Counted from the first letter of the stretch, positions 35,818-45,595 are shown. The stretch is 64,000 bases of DNA from Roseibium sediminicola (GCF_023156505.1 NZ_JALNMJ010000027.1:1-64000); one strand, 5' to 3'. Made by a program: numbers and translations. The notes: generated from the letters alone by a model not told the origin.

Positions 35818-36056
35818 AGTCTGGCCTCTCGGCTGGGATGTGGATCGGCATCACAGGACTCGGCATCGGGTTTGTTGGCTCATCTGTCTGAGAAAAGGGC
35901 GGGTGCGTAGCATGAGTTTGCGACCCATATCATTGCATCGGTTAACATTCTGACCCGGTGATGTTTTTTTCAAGGTATTGCCGTTTATGATCCGACGGAA
36001 TCAAGTACGGATCGTGTCTGCTAGACCGGTCGCAACTGACAAAGGTAGCGCAGCGC
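35818..36056. promoter_or_regulatory. Divergent control region between flippase and deacetylase genes
   Basis: 239 bases between two outward-facing genes, so it must hold promoters for both. The part around 35930-35980 is A/T-richer (GGTTAACATTCTGACC, TTTTTTTCAAGG). No clear operator or promoter pair was fixed. Confidence 0.35.
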
Positions 36057-36737
36057 ATGTTTGCCAGGACCCAATTTCTCACATTTCATGGCATTGGAAC
36101 GCCTGCAGTCGCGATTGCCTCAGATGAACAACGTTTTTTTGTCTCGGCAGAGACCTACCGTCGGACCATTGGCCGTTTGGGGGAATTGGAACAGCGGCAC
36201 AGTGTGCGCCTGGAGGTCACCTTTGACGACGGCAACCTGTCCGATTTCACCATTGGTTTGCCGGCATTGGTGGAGGCTGGCAGATCTGGGCGGTTCTTTG
36301 TGCTGGCAGGACGGATCGGCACAAAGGGTTATCTGAGCGCGGATCAGATGCGGCAGATCCTTGCAGCGGGGTCCACAATAGGCAGTCACGGCCACGATCA
36401 CGTCGATTGGCGCAAACTGGATGCGGTTGGCATTCAGCACGAGCTGGTGGATGCGCGGCGGAGAATCGAAGACACCGTCGGGACAGCGGTTACGGAAGCG
36501 GCTATCCCTTTTGGAGCGTTTGACCGACGGGTGCTACATCTGCTGAGGACGGCAGGCTACAGCCGGATTTACACCAGCACCTCAGGTCTCGCCTATGATC
36601 AGGCCTGGTTTTGCCCACGTTGGTCTGTGACCGACAAATTCGATCCGGACCGGGATGTCGAACCTCGGCTTGCCATGAAACAGAAAATCCGCAGTTCGCT
36701 CTATGCGATGGCCAGGCGGGTCCGTTACCGGATTTAG
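36057..36737 (+). CDS. Polysaccharide deacetylase-family protein (NodB homology)
   Basis: 226 residues of the carbohydrate esterase 4 type. Motif 1 TFDDG with Asp57/Asp58, motif 2 SHGHDH with metal ligands His111 and His115, then AIPFGAFDRR (motif 3) and the C-terminal GYSRIYTSTSG. It should remove acetyl groups from N-acetylated sugars of the glycan or a precursor. No signal peptide is evident, suggesting cytoplasmic action. It converges with the next gene, five bases away. Confidence 0.85.
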   Translation: MFARTQFLTFHGIGTPAVAIASDEQRFFVSAETYRRTIGRLGELEQRHSVRLEVTFDDGNLSDFTIGLPALVEAGRSGRFFVLAGRIGTKGYLSADQMRQILAAGSTIGSHGHDHVDWRKLDAVGIQHELVDARRRIEDTVGTAVTEAAIPFGAFDRRVLHLLRTAGYSRIYTSTSGLAYDQAWFCPRWSVTDKFDPDRDVEPRLAMKQKIRSSLYAMARRVRYRI

Positions 36738-36742
36738 GGAAG

Positions 36743-37651
36743 CTATTCCGTTTTTTTGTAAAGCTCTGCCAAGGGCAAGCTGAGCACCGCACGCAGCTTG
36801 CCCGTGTTGAGCGCAAGCTTCTGCCGCATGCGAAAGGACCGCGGACGGTTGAATATCCGCAACCCAACGGCAAGCAAACCCGCCGCTGCGCATTTGGTGA
36901 GCGCCGCCAACGCGAAAAAGATGTGCCAGACGGGATCTGGATGACGCGTCAGCCGCATCTGACCATAAGATTGACCCGAGCGGACGGCTCGGCTCAGGAT
37001 GTAATTCACGGACAATCGATCCGAAGGGACGTGTTCGCGGGCGATTGCATCATCGGTGGCAAAGATTCGGGCGCCTCTCTCGGCGGCCTGGCCGAAAAAG
37101 ATCGTATCTTCACCGCCTGTCCGGCCATAGGCTTCATCGAAGCGAAGCTGAAGCGAGCGGATAAGGTCGACCCTGACCAGGGTGTTGCCACCGCGCCCGG
37201 TATAGAGCCGTTTGCCGCGTGAGCCCCAGTCGCTGTAAAGGGGGTTGGCTTCTTGCAGCCAGGCCGGGGTGCCGTCGGGATAAACCGGATGCACCGGCCC
37301 GATCACCACGTCGGCCTCGAACTCTTTCTGACAGAGAAACAGCTTCTCCAGCCAGTTCGGTTCCACCCATTCGTCGTCATCGACAAAGATCAGCCAGTCA
37401 CCTTCGGCCGCATCGATGAGCGCGTTGCGCGCCGTCGAGATATTGCCGCTGGCGACGGTCAGACAGGTGACCTGAAGGTTCTTGATTGGGTGCGCGGCAA
37501 CAAGCTTCGTCGCGTCGCCGTCGCTGGAATCGTCGGCAATCAGGACATCCAGAACCATCTCCTCGGGCAGCCGGACCGCTGCGACCGACCGAAGCGTGTC
37601 GAGCAGGGTCTCTCGGCCGATACTGGCGATGGCAACGGATGCTCTGGTCAT
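36743..37651 (-). CDS. Glycosyltransferase family 2 protein
   Basis: 302 residues with the GT-A catalytic domain: VAIASIGRETLLDTLRSV, IADDSSDGD, NISTARNALIDAAEGDWLIFVDDDEWV (DDD motif) and GGEDTIFFGQAAERGA. A C-terminal hydrophobic segment (HIFFALAALTKCAAAGLLAVGL) may anchor it. The start at 37651 (MTRASVAIASIG) is chosen because the open frame upstream of it codes a low-complexity tail overlapping the divergent hydrolase gene. The layout resembles ExoA-type enzymes of exopolysaccharide loci. Confidence 0.8.
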   Translation of the reverse strand: MTRASVAIASIGRETLLDTLRSVAAVRLPEEMVLDVLIADDSSDGDATKLVAAHPIKNLQVTCLTVASGNISTARNALIDAAEGDWLIFVDDDEWVEPNWLEKLFLCQKEFEADVVIGPVHPVYPDGTPAWLQEANPLYSDWGSRGKRLYTGRGGNTLVRVDLIRSLQLRFDEAYGRTGGEDTIFFGQAAERGARIFATDDAIAREHVPSDRLSVNYILSRAVRSGQSYGQMRLTRHPDPVWHIFFALAALTKCAAAGLLAVGLRIFNRPRSFRMRQKLALNTGKLRAVLSLPLAELYKKTE

Positions 37652-37796
37652 TTCATCTTTGCTCCGAACGCGGGTTAAGACTGTCTTGAGACGGACTGTG
37701 CTTTGTAATGCAACGAAGACCCCTGCCGCATTATTAAGATTGGTGCGGCAGGTCCGGGGAAGATAGAGCTGTTTTGTCCGGGGCAACGACGAACGC

Positions 37797-39608
37797 ATGG
37801 GTAGCCGGAGCACGCGTTCAGAAATGGACCAACAAGTGATCGACAACCAATTCGAAACGGCGCCCGGTGAAAAATCGAGCCCTGCACACCCGTATTTCTT
37901 TGACGGGCTTGCCGGATATTTTCACCCTGCCGGCGGACGCACGGCCATCTTGTTGCTGAGCCCCTGGGGCTATGAGGAGCTGTGTTCGCGCAAGAGCTAC
38001 CGGATGCTGGGCGAAAAACTGGCCGCGTCCGGCTATCCTTGCCTGCGTTTCGACTATCCGGCGACCGGGCATTCGCAAGGAAATCCATCTGAACTGAATC
38101 ACAGCAACGCCTGGCGCGGTGCCGTCACGAGTGCCTTGGCGGAGCTCCGGCAACACAGCGGCGCCGACCGCATTGTTGTCGTCGGGCAAGGTATCGGCGC
38201 AAGCCTTGCCGCCGATCTGGCACAAAGCGAGCCGGTGGCGGGACTGGTGCTACTTGCCCCCGTCGCACAGGGCCGCGCTTATCTGCGCGAGCTGGCTGCC
38301 TGGACCGCCATGACCCAGCCAACTTTCCTGGTCAGCGCGTCGGACGGGCCGGAAGGCGGGTTGATGGCAGGAGGCTTCGTGCTCTCCAGCGCGACATCTG
38401 AAGAAATCAAGGCACTCAATCTTTTCAAGATGAAAATGCCGGCCAAGGTCCCGACTCTGTTGCTGGAACGCAAAGACCATCCGGGCGATGACAAGCTTGC
38501 ACAGCATTTGGCGGCATCAGATGTTCCGGCCGACCGTATGGAGTTCGAGGGCTATGTCGACTACGTGTCCGATCCGACCCTGTCGATCGCGCCGGAGGCA
38601 ACGCTCGATCGAATTGTCGAATGGGTGAGGGGCACTTTCCCTTCCGAGGAAAAAATGGCCCCTACGGCCGCCTGCCGCATCCCGACCGGGCCTTTGTCGG
38701 ACCCGGGGTATCGTGAAGACCTGGTACGGTTCGGCCCCGGTGACATGTTTTTTGGGGCGCTGACGCGGCCGCACAACGGCACGCCTGACACCGCCGTCCT
38801 GTTTCTGAATTCCGGCTATGATCATGCCATTGGCTGGGCTCGTATGACCGTCGGTTTCTCAAGGGCATTGGCTGCTGATGGGGCAGCTGTTCTGCGCATG
38901 GACCTCGCCGGCATCGGAGAAAGCCGATATTGGCCGGATCAACCGCCTCAGGTGCTCTACTCGGACCGGCAGGTGGACGACGTCCGGGCGGCCATCGATT
39001 GGTTGCAAAGTCACATGAAGGCTGAGCGGATCATCCTGGCGGGGCGCTGCAGCGGTGCCTATCTGACGCTGCTGGCGGCGGCGCGGGACGAGCGTGTGAA
39101 CGGCGCCTTCCTGATCAACCCCCGCCGTCTCGTTTGGGATCCGGACGAGGACGTTGATCAGGCGATCCGCGAGCCGATCCAGACGCTCGAGACCTACAGC
39201 CGCAAGATATTCGATCGGGAGACGGTCAAACGGGTTCTGTCCGGTGAAATCAATCCGGTCTCGGCGGGCAACAAGCTCTCGCGTGCATTGGCAACGAAGT
39301 CGGACCGGGTCTTCGCGCCGGTTCTGCGCAATTTCTCCAGGCATCATCGGCTGTCAATGACCCTTTTCAATCGACTTGACGCATTGAAGGAGCGCGGCAT
39401 TCCTGTGCACCTGGTTTATAGCGTAGGCGATCGTGGACTGACGGAATTGGATCTCTGGTTCGGAAACGATCGTGAGGGATTGGCAGCCTATTCAAATCTG
39501 ACGGTCAGCAGCATCGCCGACGCGGATCACAACCTGACCCCGCTCAAATCGCGCCAGGACGTGCAGGCGCTGTTGCGCGCATTTGTATTCGGCTCCGGCG
39601 GGGAATGA
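37797..39608 (+). CDS. Tandem alpha/beta-hydrolase protein with non-standard nucleophile elbows
   Basis: 603 residues in two hydrolase-like halves. Half 1 (about 30-280): LLSPWGYEELCSRKSYRMLG, LRFDYPATGHSQG and an elbow GQGIG at 130-134, with Gly132 where Ser is expected. Half 2 (about 310-600): LFLNSGYDHAIGWARM, LRMDLAGIGESR and elbow GRCSG at 416-420, placing Cys418 as possible nucleophile. Half 1 is thus probably inactive, and half 2 would use Cys as in dienelactone-hydrolase-like enzymes. Similar hydrolases accompany exosortase/EPS loci (family knowledge). An internal ATG at 37824 is an alternative start. It may take acyl groups from the carrier-protein system. Confidence 0.7.
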   Translation: MGSRSTRSEMDQQVIDNQFETAPGEKSSPAHPYFFDGLAGYFHPAGGRTAILLLSPWGYEELCSRKSYRMLGEKLAASGYPCLRFDYPATGHSQGNPSELNHSNAWRGAVTSALAELRQHSGADRIVVVGQGIGASLAADLAQSEPVAGLVLLAPVAQGRAYLRELAAWTAMTQPTFLVSASDGPEGGLMAGGFVLSSATSEEIKALNLFKMKMPAKVPTLLLERKDHPGDDKLAQHLAASDVPADRMEFEGYVDYVSDPTLSIAPEATLDRIVEWVRGTFPSEEKMAPTAACRIPTGPLSDPGYREDLVRFGPGDMFFGALTRPHNGTPDTAVLFLNSGYDHAIGWARMTVGFSRALAADGAAVLRMDLAGIGESRYWPDQPPQVLYSDRQVDDVRAAIDWLQSHMKAERIILAGRCSGAYLTLLAAARDERVNGAFLINPRRLVWDPDEDVDQAIREPIQTLETYSRKIFDRETVKRVLSGEINPVSAGNKLSRALATKSDRVFAPVLRNFSRHHRLSMTLFNRLDALKERGIPVHLVYSVGDRGLTELDLWFGNDREGLAAYSNLTVSSIADADHNLTPLKSRQDVQALLRAFVFGSGGE

Positions 39609-39705
39609 GCAAGGGCGCTTCCAGGAAATCGGGTGGCGATGCCATAGACGCTTTCCAGCTCGAAGTTTCTGGCAACGATCCGTTGGAACGCTACCGTGCG
39701 CCAGT

Positions 39706-40182
39706 CTACCATCCGTCTCTGCGGCCGGAGACATATCGGGAATCGCCGGTCACAGGTGTACCGGTCGATCCGGATTTCAGCCAGCAGGCCCGCCGTTTGC
39801 CGCTGTCAGAATGAGATGCCCGCGCGTAGGTAAAGGCCTTGCAGCTGGAATCCTGTTCGCAGGCCGTCACGCATTCCTGGACACTGCTGACCTTCAGCTC
39901 ATCGTAATCGCCACCTGGAATGTCGACATTGTCCCGAACCTCGAGAATGTCGCTTGTCACTGCCGTGTCCGCATCCTGAAACGCAGCCCATTCCTGCTCG
40001 GTGAGCAACCAGCCGTCATCATAGGTGGGAAGCGTCCGGTCTTGCGGAGTGCCCGGCAGCCCGACCAGCTTTTTGATTTGTGATCTGAAGGTCAGGCCAA
40101 CCGCGGTCGCCACGGCTCCGCCGACGGCGATGCCGGTGAAGCCAAGTAGAAGATCCCGTCTTGAAAGAGGCGCTTTTTTCAT
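39706..40182 (-). CDS. PAN/Apple-domain protein with Tat-type signal
   Basis: 158 residues. The N-terminus has a twin-arginine motif SRRDLLLGF (7-15) and a hydrophobic stretch, so folded export or membrane anchoring is likely. The C-terminal half fits a PAN_4 domain: PGGDYDELKVSSVQECVTACEQDSSCKAFTY and CWLKSG, with Cys pairs for disulfides. PAN domains bind carbohydrate or protein. Its ATG overlaps the stop of the GMC oxidoreductase gene (ATGA), linking the two. Confidence 0.75.
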   Translation of the reverse strand: MKKAPLSRRDLLLGFTGIAVGGAVATAVGLTFRSQIKKLVGLPGTPQDRTLPTYDDGWLLTEQEWAAFQDADTAVTSDILEVRDNVDIPGGDYDELKVSSVQECVTACEQDSSCKAFTYARASHSDSGKRRACWLKSGSTGTPVTGDSRYVSGRRDGW

Positions 40183-41561
40183 GAGGTCCCGGAAATCTTG
40201 TCGCCCAGCCTCGCGGCGAGGGCCATGAGTGTCAGGGTGGGGTTGGCATACCCGCCAGACGTGAACACGGAGGACCCGGCCACAAACAGATTGCCGTATC
40301 CATGGACGCGGCAGTCCCTGTCCACGACGCTGGTTCGCGGTGAATCGCCCATTCTGGTTGTGCCCATCGTGTGTCCGCCGCCGGTCACGTTGCGGGCAAT
40401 TTCTTCGTTGCGGATAGCCAGTCGGGAGGGACCGGCTTCGACAAGCGTGTCGCTGAGGAACTCGAGGGCGGAATCCACCGCTCGGAACGTGTCTGTGCCG
40501 ATGTAACAGATAGCTCTGAGGCGGCGCAGACCCGCCGGATCATGACCCTCTGCCACCTTGAGGCGGTTTTCTGCCTCGGGTGGCATTTCGGACCGGACGT
40601 TCAACTCGTATGCGATCGGGGGTGTTGTGAAATTGCCCACCAGGAACCTCTCGACCGGATCGTCGAGGTCCACGTCGCTGTCGAGGAGTTCAATCGACAG
40701 ATCGATCGATCCAAGTTGGTCGTAGAGCGCGTCGTCAGGTGCGACGGCGGGAATAGCGATGCCAAAGTCCTCGGGCAGTTTCGGAAGGATGTGGTCCGCG
40801 GATGCGAGAATGCGCGCGCAATTGTAAAAATGCGGATGCTCCATCAGATAGCGCCCGACCTGATCCTCCTCGTTGCCGACGGCTTGTCCTGACTCGCTGG
40901 AGGAACTGAGCAGGATCTGAGCGTTGCCGACACCGCCTGCGGCAAGCACCACCGTCTGCCCCTCGCGCAGCTTCACAAGCATGTCCGGACCGTCCGGCGT
41001 ATAGATCGAGATCGCATCGATCGAGCGCCGGTCGTCAGAAGGATGCAATTCCTTGAGCGTTGTTGTCAGCGCGATGTCGGCCAGTGAGAGCTCTTCAAGG
41101 AGGTCAGGCTCGGAATTCAGATTGAGGGCCGGTTCGGCGGACAGCGGCCGATAGTCAAAGCCGGGAACAAAGGGTTTGTCGTAGGTGAGAAACGCGTCCG
41201 TTCTGCGCAAATACCCGGCAGCAAGCAGGTAGTAGGGATCGAGATCCTTTCGCGAGATTGGCCAGTCGCGGAAATTGCGTTCGGTCAATGGCGTGCACCA
41301 GCCTGCCCAGAAGGCTGAGGTGCCGCCAAGCATGCGACCCCAATGTAATGGCCAGTACTGGGCGTCAAAATGCCCGCGACCGAACATCGTCGTGAAATCT
41401 TCCTGGAGCGTGCCGTCATATTCCAGCATGCCGCTCTCCAGGATGAGAGCGGACTTGCCGCCGCGGGCAAGACGTTTCACCAAGGCATAGGCCGCCAGGC
41501 CGGAGCCGGCGACAATGACATCGTATTTCTCAATCTGAATTTCGCGAATATTGACGAACAT
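40179..41561 (-). CDS. GMC-family FAD-dependent oxidoreductase
   Basis: 460 residues. N-terminal FAD-binding motif VIVAGSGLAAYALVKRLARGG, GGTSAFWAGWCTPL (GMC signature region), AAGGVGNAQILLSSS, and a C-terminal GGGHTMGTTRMGDSPRTSVVD, HGYGNLFVAGSSVFTSGGYANPTLT, which match glucose-methanol-choline oxidoreductases. It should oxidise a hydroxyl group, probably on a sugar or its modification. The start at 41561 (MFVNIREIQIE) gives the normal N-terminus; the frame opens earlier at 41630. It is translationally coupled to the Tat-type PAN protein gene. Confidence 0.85.
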   Translation of the reverse strand: MFVNIREIQIEKYDVIVAGSGLAAYALVKRLARGGKSALILESGMLEYDGTLQEDFTTMFGRGHFDAQYWPLHWGRMLGGTSAFWAGWCTPLTERNFRDWPISRKDLDPYYLLAAGYLRRTDAFLTYDKPFVPGFDYRPLSAEPALNLNSEPDLLEELSLADIALTTTLKELHPSDDRRSIDAISIYTPDGPDMLVKLREGQTVVLAAGGVGNAQILLSSSSESGQAVGNEEDQVGRYLMEHPHFYNCARILASADHILPKLPEDFGIAIPAVAPDDALYDQLGSIDLSIELLDSDVDLDDPVERFLVGNFTTPPIAYELNVRSEMPPEAENRLKVAEGHDPAGLRRLRAICYIGTDTFRAVDSALEFLSDTLVEAGPSRLAIRNEEIARNVTGGGHTMGTTRMGDSPRTSVVDRDCRVHGYGNLFVAGSSVFTSGGYANPTLTLMALAARLGDKISGTS

Positions 41562-41725
41562 TGAACGAGTCCGGTTGGAAGCTTCAGTATGAGGGCGTGT
41601 CCGGCAGGAGATGAAGCTTGGAAATGGCAAACGCGAATTTTGTCTAAGCCATGGGCTTTAAGATTGTGTTGTCGGGCATCACGCACGCCTGACCCGTAAC
41701 AAGTCCTTGTTGTTCTTCTACAGCA

Positions 41726-44065
41726 TCAAGCGTATTTGCGCCTTTTTGGTGATGTCGCGCCGGTCATCGTACGGACCAAGCCGGCTGTCCGGTTTCCGGC
41801 GATTGTCAGCAAGTCCCGCGCAAGGATCGGCATCGAGATCTGGCCTTCCTCGCGCTCGGCCACTGTCACGAGGAAATTGGTGGACAGGCCTACAAGCGGG
41901 TCATCGTCGGCAAGCTGGGGCAACGCCACGCCGTCAATGATGACGAGGTCGTAATCGCGGGCAATGTCTGCGAACTCGAAAGCCTCACGGATGTTCATGC
42001 GGTGGTGTTTGTATTTCGGCAGGCCCGAGACCAGTGAAACGAAGGAAATCCCGAGCTCCTCGTAGTCCGTGACCCGGTCGCGCAACGGCCCGGCTTGCTC
42101 GTCCGGATCGACGCTCAGATCGTGACTGAGCATGCGTTGTTTCGGTTCTCCGTCGGCCAGAAGGACATCGAGGTCGCGCTGAGCGGCACTGAGGGCGAGT
42201 GCGAATGCCGTCACGGTCTGTCCGTGACCAAGCGTCGGCGAGGTCAGGAAGGAAATGCGGGCCGAGTTTTCCACCGGGGTCTTCAGAATATCCGTGACAA
42301 TCCGGTCGACCTCACGCGCGAAACGCTGGTTGGGGCCTTTCCGGCCGGCGGCGAAACGCTCGATGGTCTCCTGGACCGCCGAGATGGCATCTGACGATAG
42401 CGGCCTTGTATTGCCCGCCCGATCGGTCTGCGACAGCCATGGCAACTTCGCAACTTCCCGAAGTTCCGGCGTTGCGTCGCGGCTCTTCAGGCTTTGGGTG
42501 CGTCTGGAAACACGCAGCTGGGCCAGTTTGCTTGCTGGTCCTGCAGTGCCCGTCGCGCTCTCTTCCAGACGGACAGGCGAGCTGGCAGGCTCGGCCAGCA
42601 CGGCAGAGGGCGCCGCCATAACGGGAAACTCGCTGAGAAGGCGTCGCTTCGCAATCCGGAGAGCCTCTCCACTCACGGCCAGGATCGTACCGATCACCAG
42701 CCCGAGCATGCCGGCGAGAATCACCATGATTTTTCTTTTCGGATAAATCGGGCTTTCCGGGGGTGTTGCCGGGGAAATGATCCGGGCGTTCGGCAGGACG
42801 ACCTGTTCGAGCTGGGAAATCTCCTTGGCTCTGCTCAGGGCTATCTCATAGAGCTGACGGGTCGCCTGGGCCTCCGTCTCCAGTTCGCGCAGCTTGATCG
42901 AAGCTGCTTCGTCCACATTGGACAGGCCTCTGGTCGAATCGAGCTGTTGCTCGAGTTTGGCGACCTGTTCCTGGCTGACCTGAAGGTCGATGCGGGTGGA
43001 TTCGGCGATCCGCCTGACCTCGTCGCGAATGAGAGCACGCAGGCTCTCCAATTGCGAGCGGGCGCGGATCGCGGAGGGATGGGACGGCAGCAGTTCGGCC
43101 AGCAGTTGCGCTTCGTTCCTGGCAGCTTGAGCATATTGCTGGCGCAACGAGGAAATGGTCGATGAATTGACAACATCGCCGATGGCTTCCGCGTCGACGC
43201 CATTGCTCAGGACGCGCTGGATTTCGTCATATTTGGCGGTTGCCTGCGCAAGCGCCGACCTGGCGTCGATCAGGCGCGAGTTCACGCCCGACAACTCCTG
43301 TTCCGTCAGCAGCAGGCCTTCGTTGGAACTCTGCAGCTTGTTGTCTGCCTTGAACTTCTGGATATCCGATTCAGCCTGGCGCAACCGCTCGCGCAGATCG
43401 ATCAGCCTGTCGTCTATCTGGGAGGCCGCCTCGTTGGAGACGCGGCTGGCTTGCCGCTTCTGATCCGACAGATAGCTTTCGGCAATGGCGTTTGCCAGGA
43501 CGGCAGCCTGCGTCGGCGACGGCGATTCGGCGGAAATGCTGATGACATAGGTCTGACCGACCCGTTTCACCACCGTTGCATCCGCCAGCGCTTCGACGGT
43601 TGCCGATTCCTGGGCTTCGAGTGTTGCGGCATCCTTTTGGGTGTTGCCGGTGAAAAGGCTCTTGAGCTGGCTGAAAAGGCCGGGACGTCCTTCGCCGAAA
43701 AAAGGATCGTCAACTAGGTTGTTGTCACGGGCCACCGGCCGCAGGACCGTGTCCGAATGAATGACCGAGATCTGACTGTCGATCACTTCCGAGCTCTGGC
43801 CGGTGCGGTTGGGCCGGTTCGGGTCGTCAAACGGCTGGCGCACCAGTGGATCGAACAGGACCTGGGACGAGGCGCTGAAGATCGGCGTGAGCGTCAGCGA
43901 ATAACCGGCGGTCAGAACCGCGAAAACAAACGCCAACGCCAGAATCAGCGGAATCCGCCGGCGGACAATTTGAAGGATCGACAGCACGTCAAGCGCAAGG
44001 TTGTCGCGCTCCTGCGAGCGCGTGTCAGCGTTATCCGGATCTGCGATATACGGGGGTGTCACCAA
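41726..44065 (-). CDS. Wzz/ExoP-type polysaccharide co-polymerase with degenerate BY-kinase domain
   Basis: 779 residues. A Wzz domain with two membrane helices (RRRIPLILALAFVFAVL near 35; KIMVILAGMLGLVIGTI near 450) encloses a long periplasmic coiled coil. The cytoplasmic C-terminal domain has the BY-kinase fold but Walker A reads GHGQT at 613-617, with Gln616 replacing the essential Lys; Walker A' is LLADGEP and Walker B LVIIDG. The tail has only one Tyr (RRKYA) instead of a Tyr cluster. It likely sets chain length without autophosphorylation. It is upstream of the GMC gene and downstream of the polymerase-like gene on one strand. Confidence 0.85.
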   Translation of the reverse strand: MVTPPYIADPDNADTRSQERDNLALDVLSILQIVRRRIPLILALAFVFAVLTAGYSLTLTPIFSASSQVLFDPLVRQPFDDPNRPNRTGQSSEVIDSQISVIHSDTVLRPVARDNNLVDDPFFGEGRPGLFSQLKSLFTGNTQKDAATLEAQESATVEALADATVVKRVGQTYVISISAESPSPTQAAVLANAIAESYLSDQKRQASRVSNEAASQIDDRLIDLRERLRQAESDIQKFKADNKLQSSNEGLLLTEQELSGVNSRLIDARSALAQATAKYDEIQRVLSNGVDAEAIGDVVNSSTISSLRQQYAQAARNEAQLLAELLPSHPSAIRARSQLESLRALIRDEVRRIAESTRIDLQVSQEQVAKLEQQLDSTRGLSNVDEAASIKLRELETEAQATRQLYEIALSRAKEISQLEQVVLPNARIISPATPPESPIYPKRKIMVILAGMLGLVIGTILAVSGEALRIAKRRLLSEFPVMAAPSAVLAEPASSPVRLEESATGTAGPASKLAQLRVSRRTQSLKSRDATPELREVAKLPWLSQTDRAGNTRPLSSDAISAVQETIERFAAGRKGPNQRFAREVDRIVTDILKTPVENSARISFLTSPTLGHGQTVTAFALALSAAQRDLDVLLADGEPKQRMLSHDLSVDPDEQAGPLRDRVTDYEELGISFVSLVSGLPKYKHHRMNIREAFEFADIARDYDLVIIDGVALPQLADDDPLVGLSTNFLVTVAEREEGQISMPILARDLLTIAGNRTAGLVRTMTGATSPKRRKYA

Positions 44066-44176
44066 ATTTCACCTAAGGACCTTACGGGCACATCTCATAC
44101 TGCTTGTAAGCACTTATGGTTAGTGAACTGCTAATTTGAGGCGACAGTGCGATGCGGTCGATCCTGGCAAGCACTG

Positions 44177-45520
44177 CTAAGCCGAGCCGGCGTGCCTCCA
44201 GGTGCGCGTCATTGCGTGCGGCAGGAGCGCTGCAATCATGAAGATGATCCAGTTGAGCGAATAGGCCCGGAACCAGCTGCTTTCCAGCAAGTTGTGGCAG
44301 ATCACAAAAATCAACAGCGCATAACACAGGAAGGCCATCCGGCGATCCAGCCTTACGACTCGTGCTGCGGAAAACAGGGAGGCGAGGATCAGGAACACCA
44401 GAAAGACCAGGCCGACCAGGCCGAGTTCCACCAGCACGTCAAGGTACCCATTATGCGCCTGTGTCAGTGCCTCGATAAATCCGGGAGCTTCCCGGAAGGC
44501 GATTGAGTCCGTCCCCGTCGCCCAGAAGGAGGCATAGCCCTGGCCCAGGATCGGCGCTCTGGAGATCACGTCGAGGACGAAGGCCCAGATGAAGGTTCTG
44601 CCCGTAAAGGTTTCGTCGTTGAATATGAGGACCGACAGGTCGGCGAAATCAAACCGGGTCACCGTGGAAATGAACGACCACAAGAGCGCGACTGTGAGCG
44701 CTCCGAACAGAAGCAGGACAGCCGCATTGATGCGGAAGATAAAAGCCATGCCGACGAGGAGATAGGCGATCATGGGCGCGACAAAGGCCAGTCCAAGCGA
44801 CGTCTTTGATTGGCTCAAAAAGAGCAAGGCGATCGCCAGCGCAGAAATGACCAGCATGACAAACCGTTTCCAGCGGCCGGTTGCCGTCATCAAACCGTAG
44901 AGGTTGAAAAGGAAGGCCAGGGCCATGATCGCGCCAAGGGTGTTCTTTTGCGAATAGATGCCGGCATGCCCGATGGGGGTGGGCGGAAGAACCGCGACGG
45001 CAGCGGTGTTCATCAGGACCACGACGCTCATCAGGACCATGAGCCGTCCGAGCAGGGCACGGGCATCGTCCGTAAAGGAGACCGCGAGGACAAGACTGAG
45101 CACGATGATGATCTGCAGGACCACACGGCGGAACGCGATGCCGGGAGCCGGGGACCACAGGACGCTCATCACGGCCAGCGTCAGATAGGCAAGGAGCAGC
45201 CAGACCACCGGACTGCGCAAGACCGCGAAGGCCTGCAAGAGACGCCTTCCGGAGCACACCAGCGTGAGGCCAAAAAGGCCGATCCAGAACAGCTGATTCA
45301 GGGCGTTGGAATGCGATCGTCTGAGGTTCGCCGGCCCGTCCGACTCGCCGGAAAACTCGGCCAGGAAAGGTGCGATCAGTATCGGGTAGGCAAGCAAAAT
45401 CACCGGAATCAAGTTGAAGATCCGGTCCCGGAGTGTCCCCTTGTGCCCGCCGGCCTTTGGCCGGGAGTGTTCAACAGGATGAACTGTCAAAGCCTTCTCC
45501 AGATTAACCTGGCAGCTCAT
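44177..45520 (-). CDS. O-antigen ligase/polymerase-family membrane protein (Wzy/WaaL/ExoQ-like)
   Basis: 447 residues, about twelve membrane helices, with the family's large periplasmic loop containing LGQGYASFWATGTDS and the conserved AHNGYLDVLVELGLVG. These proteins either polymerise repeat units or ligate them to an acceptor; adjacency to a Wzz-type protein favours polymerase. It lies in a minus-strand run GT4-GH5-this-Wzz-GMC-PAN. Confidence 0.87.
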   Translation of the reverse strand: MSCQVNLEKALTVHPVEHSRPKAGGHKGTLRDRIFNLIPVILLAYPILIAPFLAEFSGESDGPANLRRSHSNALNQLFWIGLFGLTLVCSGRRLLQAFAVLRSPVVWLLLAYLTLAVMSVLWSPAPGIAFRRVVLQIIIVLSLVLAVSFTDDARALLGRLMVLMSVVVLMNTAAVAVLPPTPIGHAGIYSQKNTLGAIMALAFLFNLYGLMTATGRWKRFVMLVISALAIALLFLSQSKTSLGLAFVAPMIAYLLVGMAFIFRINAAVLLLFGALTVALLWSFISTVTRFDFADLSVLIFNDETFTGRTFIWAFVLDVISRAPILGQGYASFWATGTDSIAFREAPGFIEALTQAHNGYLDVLVELGLVGLVFLVFLILASLFSAARVVRLDRRMAFLCYALLIFVICHNLLESSWFRAYSLNWIIFMIAALLPHAMTRTWRHAGSA

Positions 45521-45595
45521 GTGCTTCCAGGATAAGAGCCTATTGCTCCATTGCCCGGCTCGTGACGGGGAAGTCGATCTCCGTTGTCCCGGACG

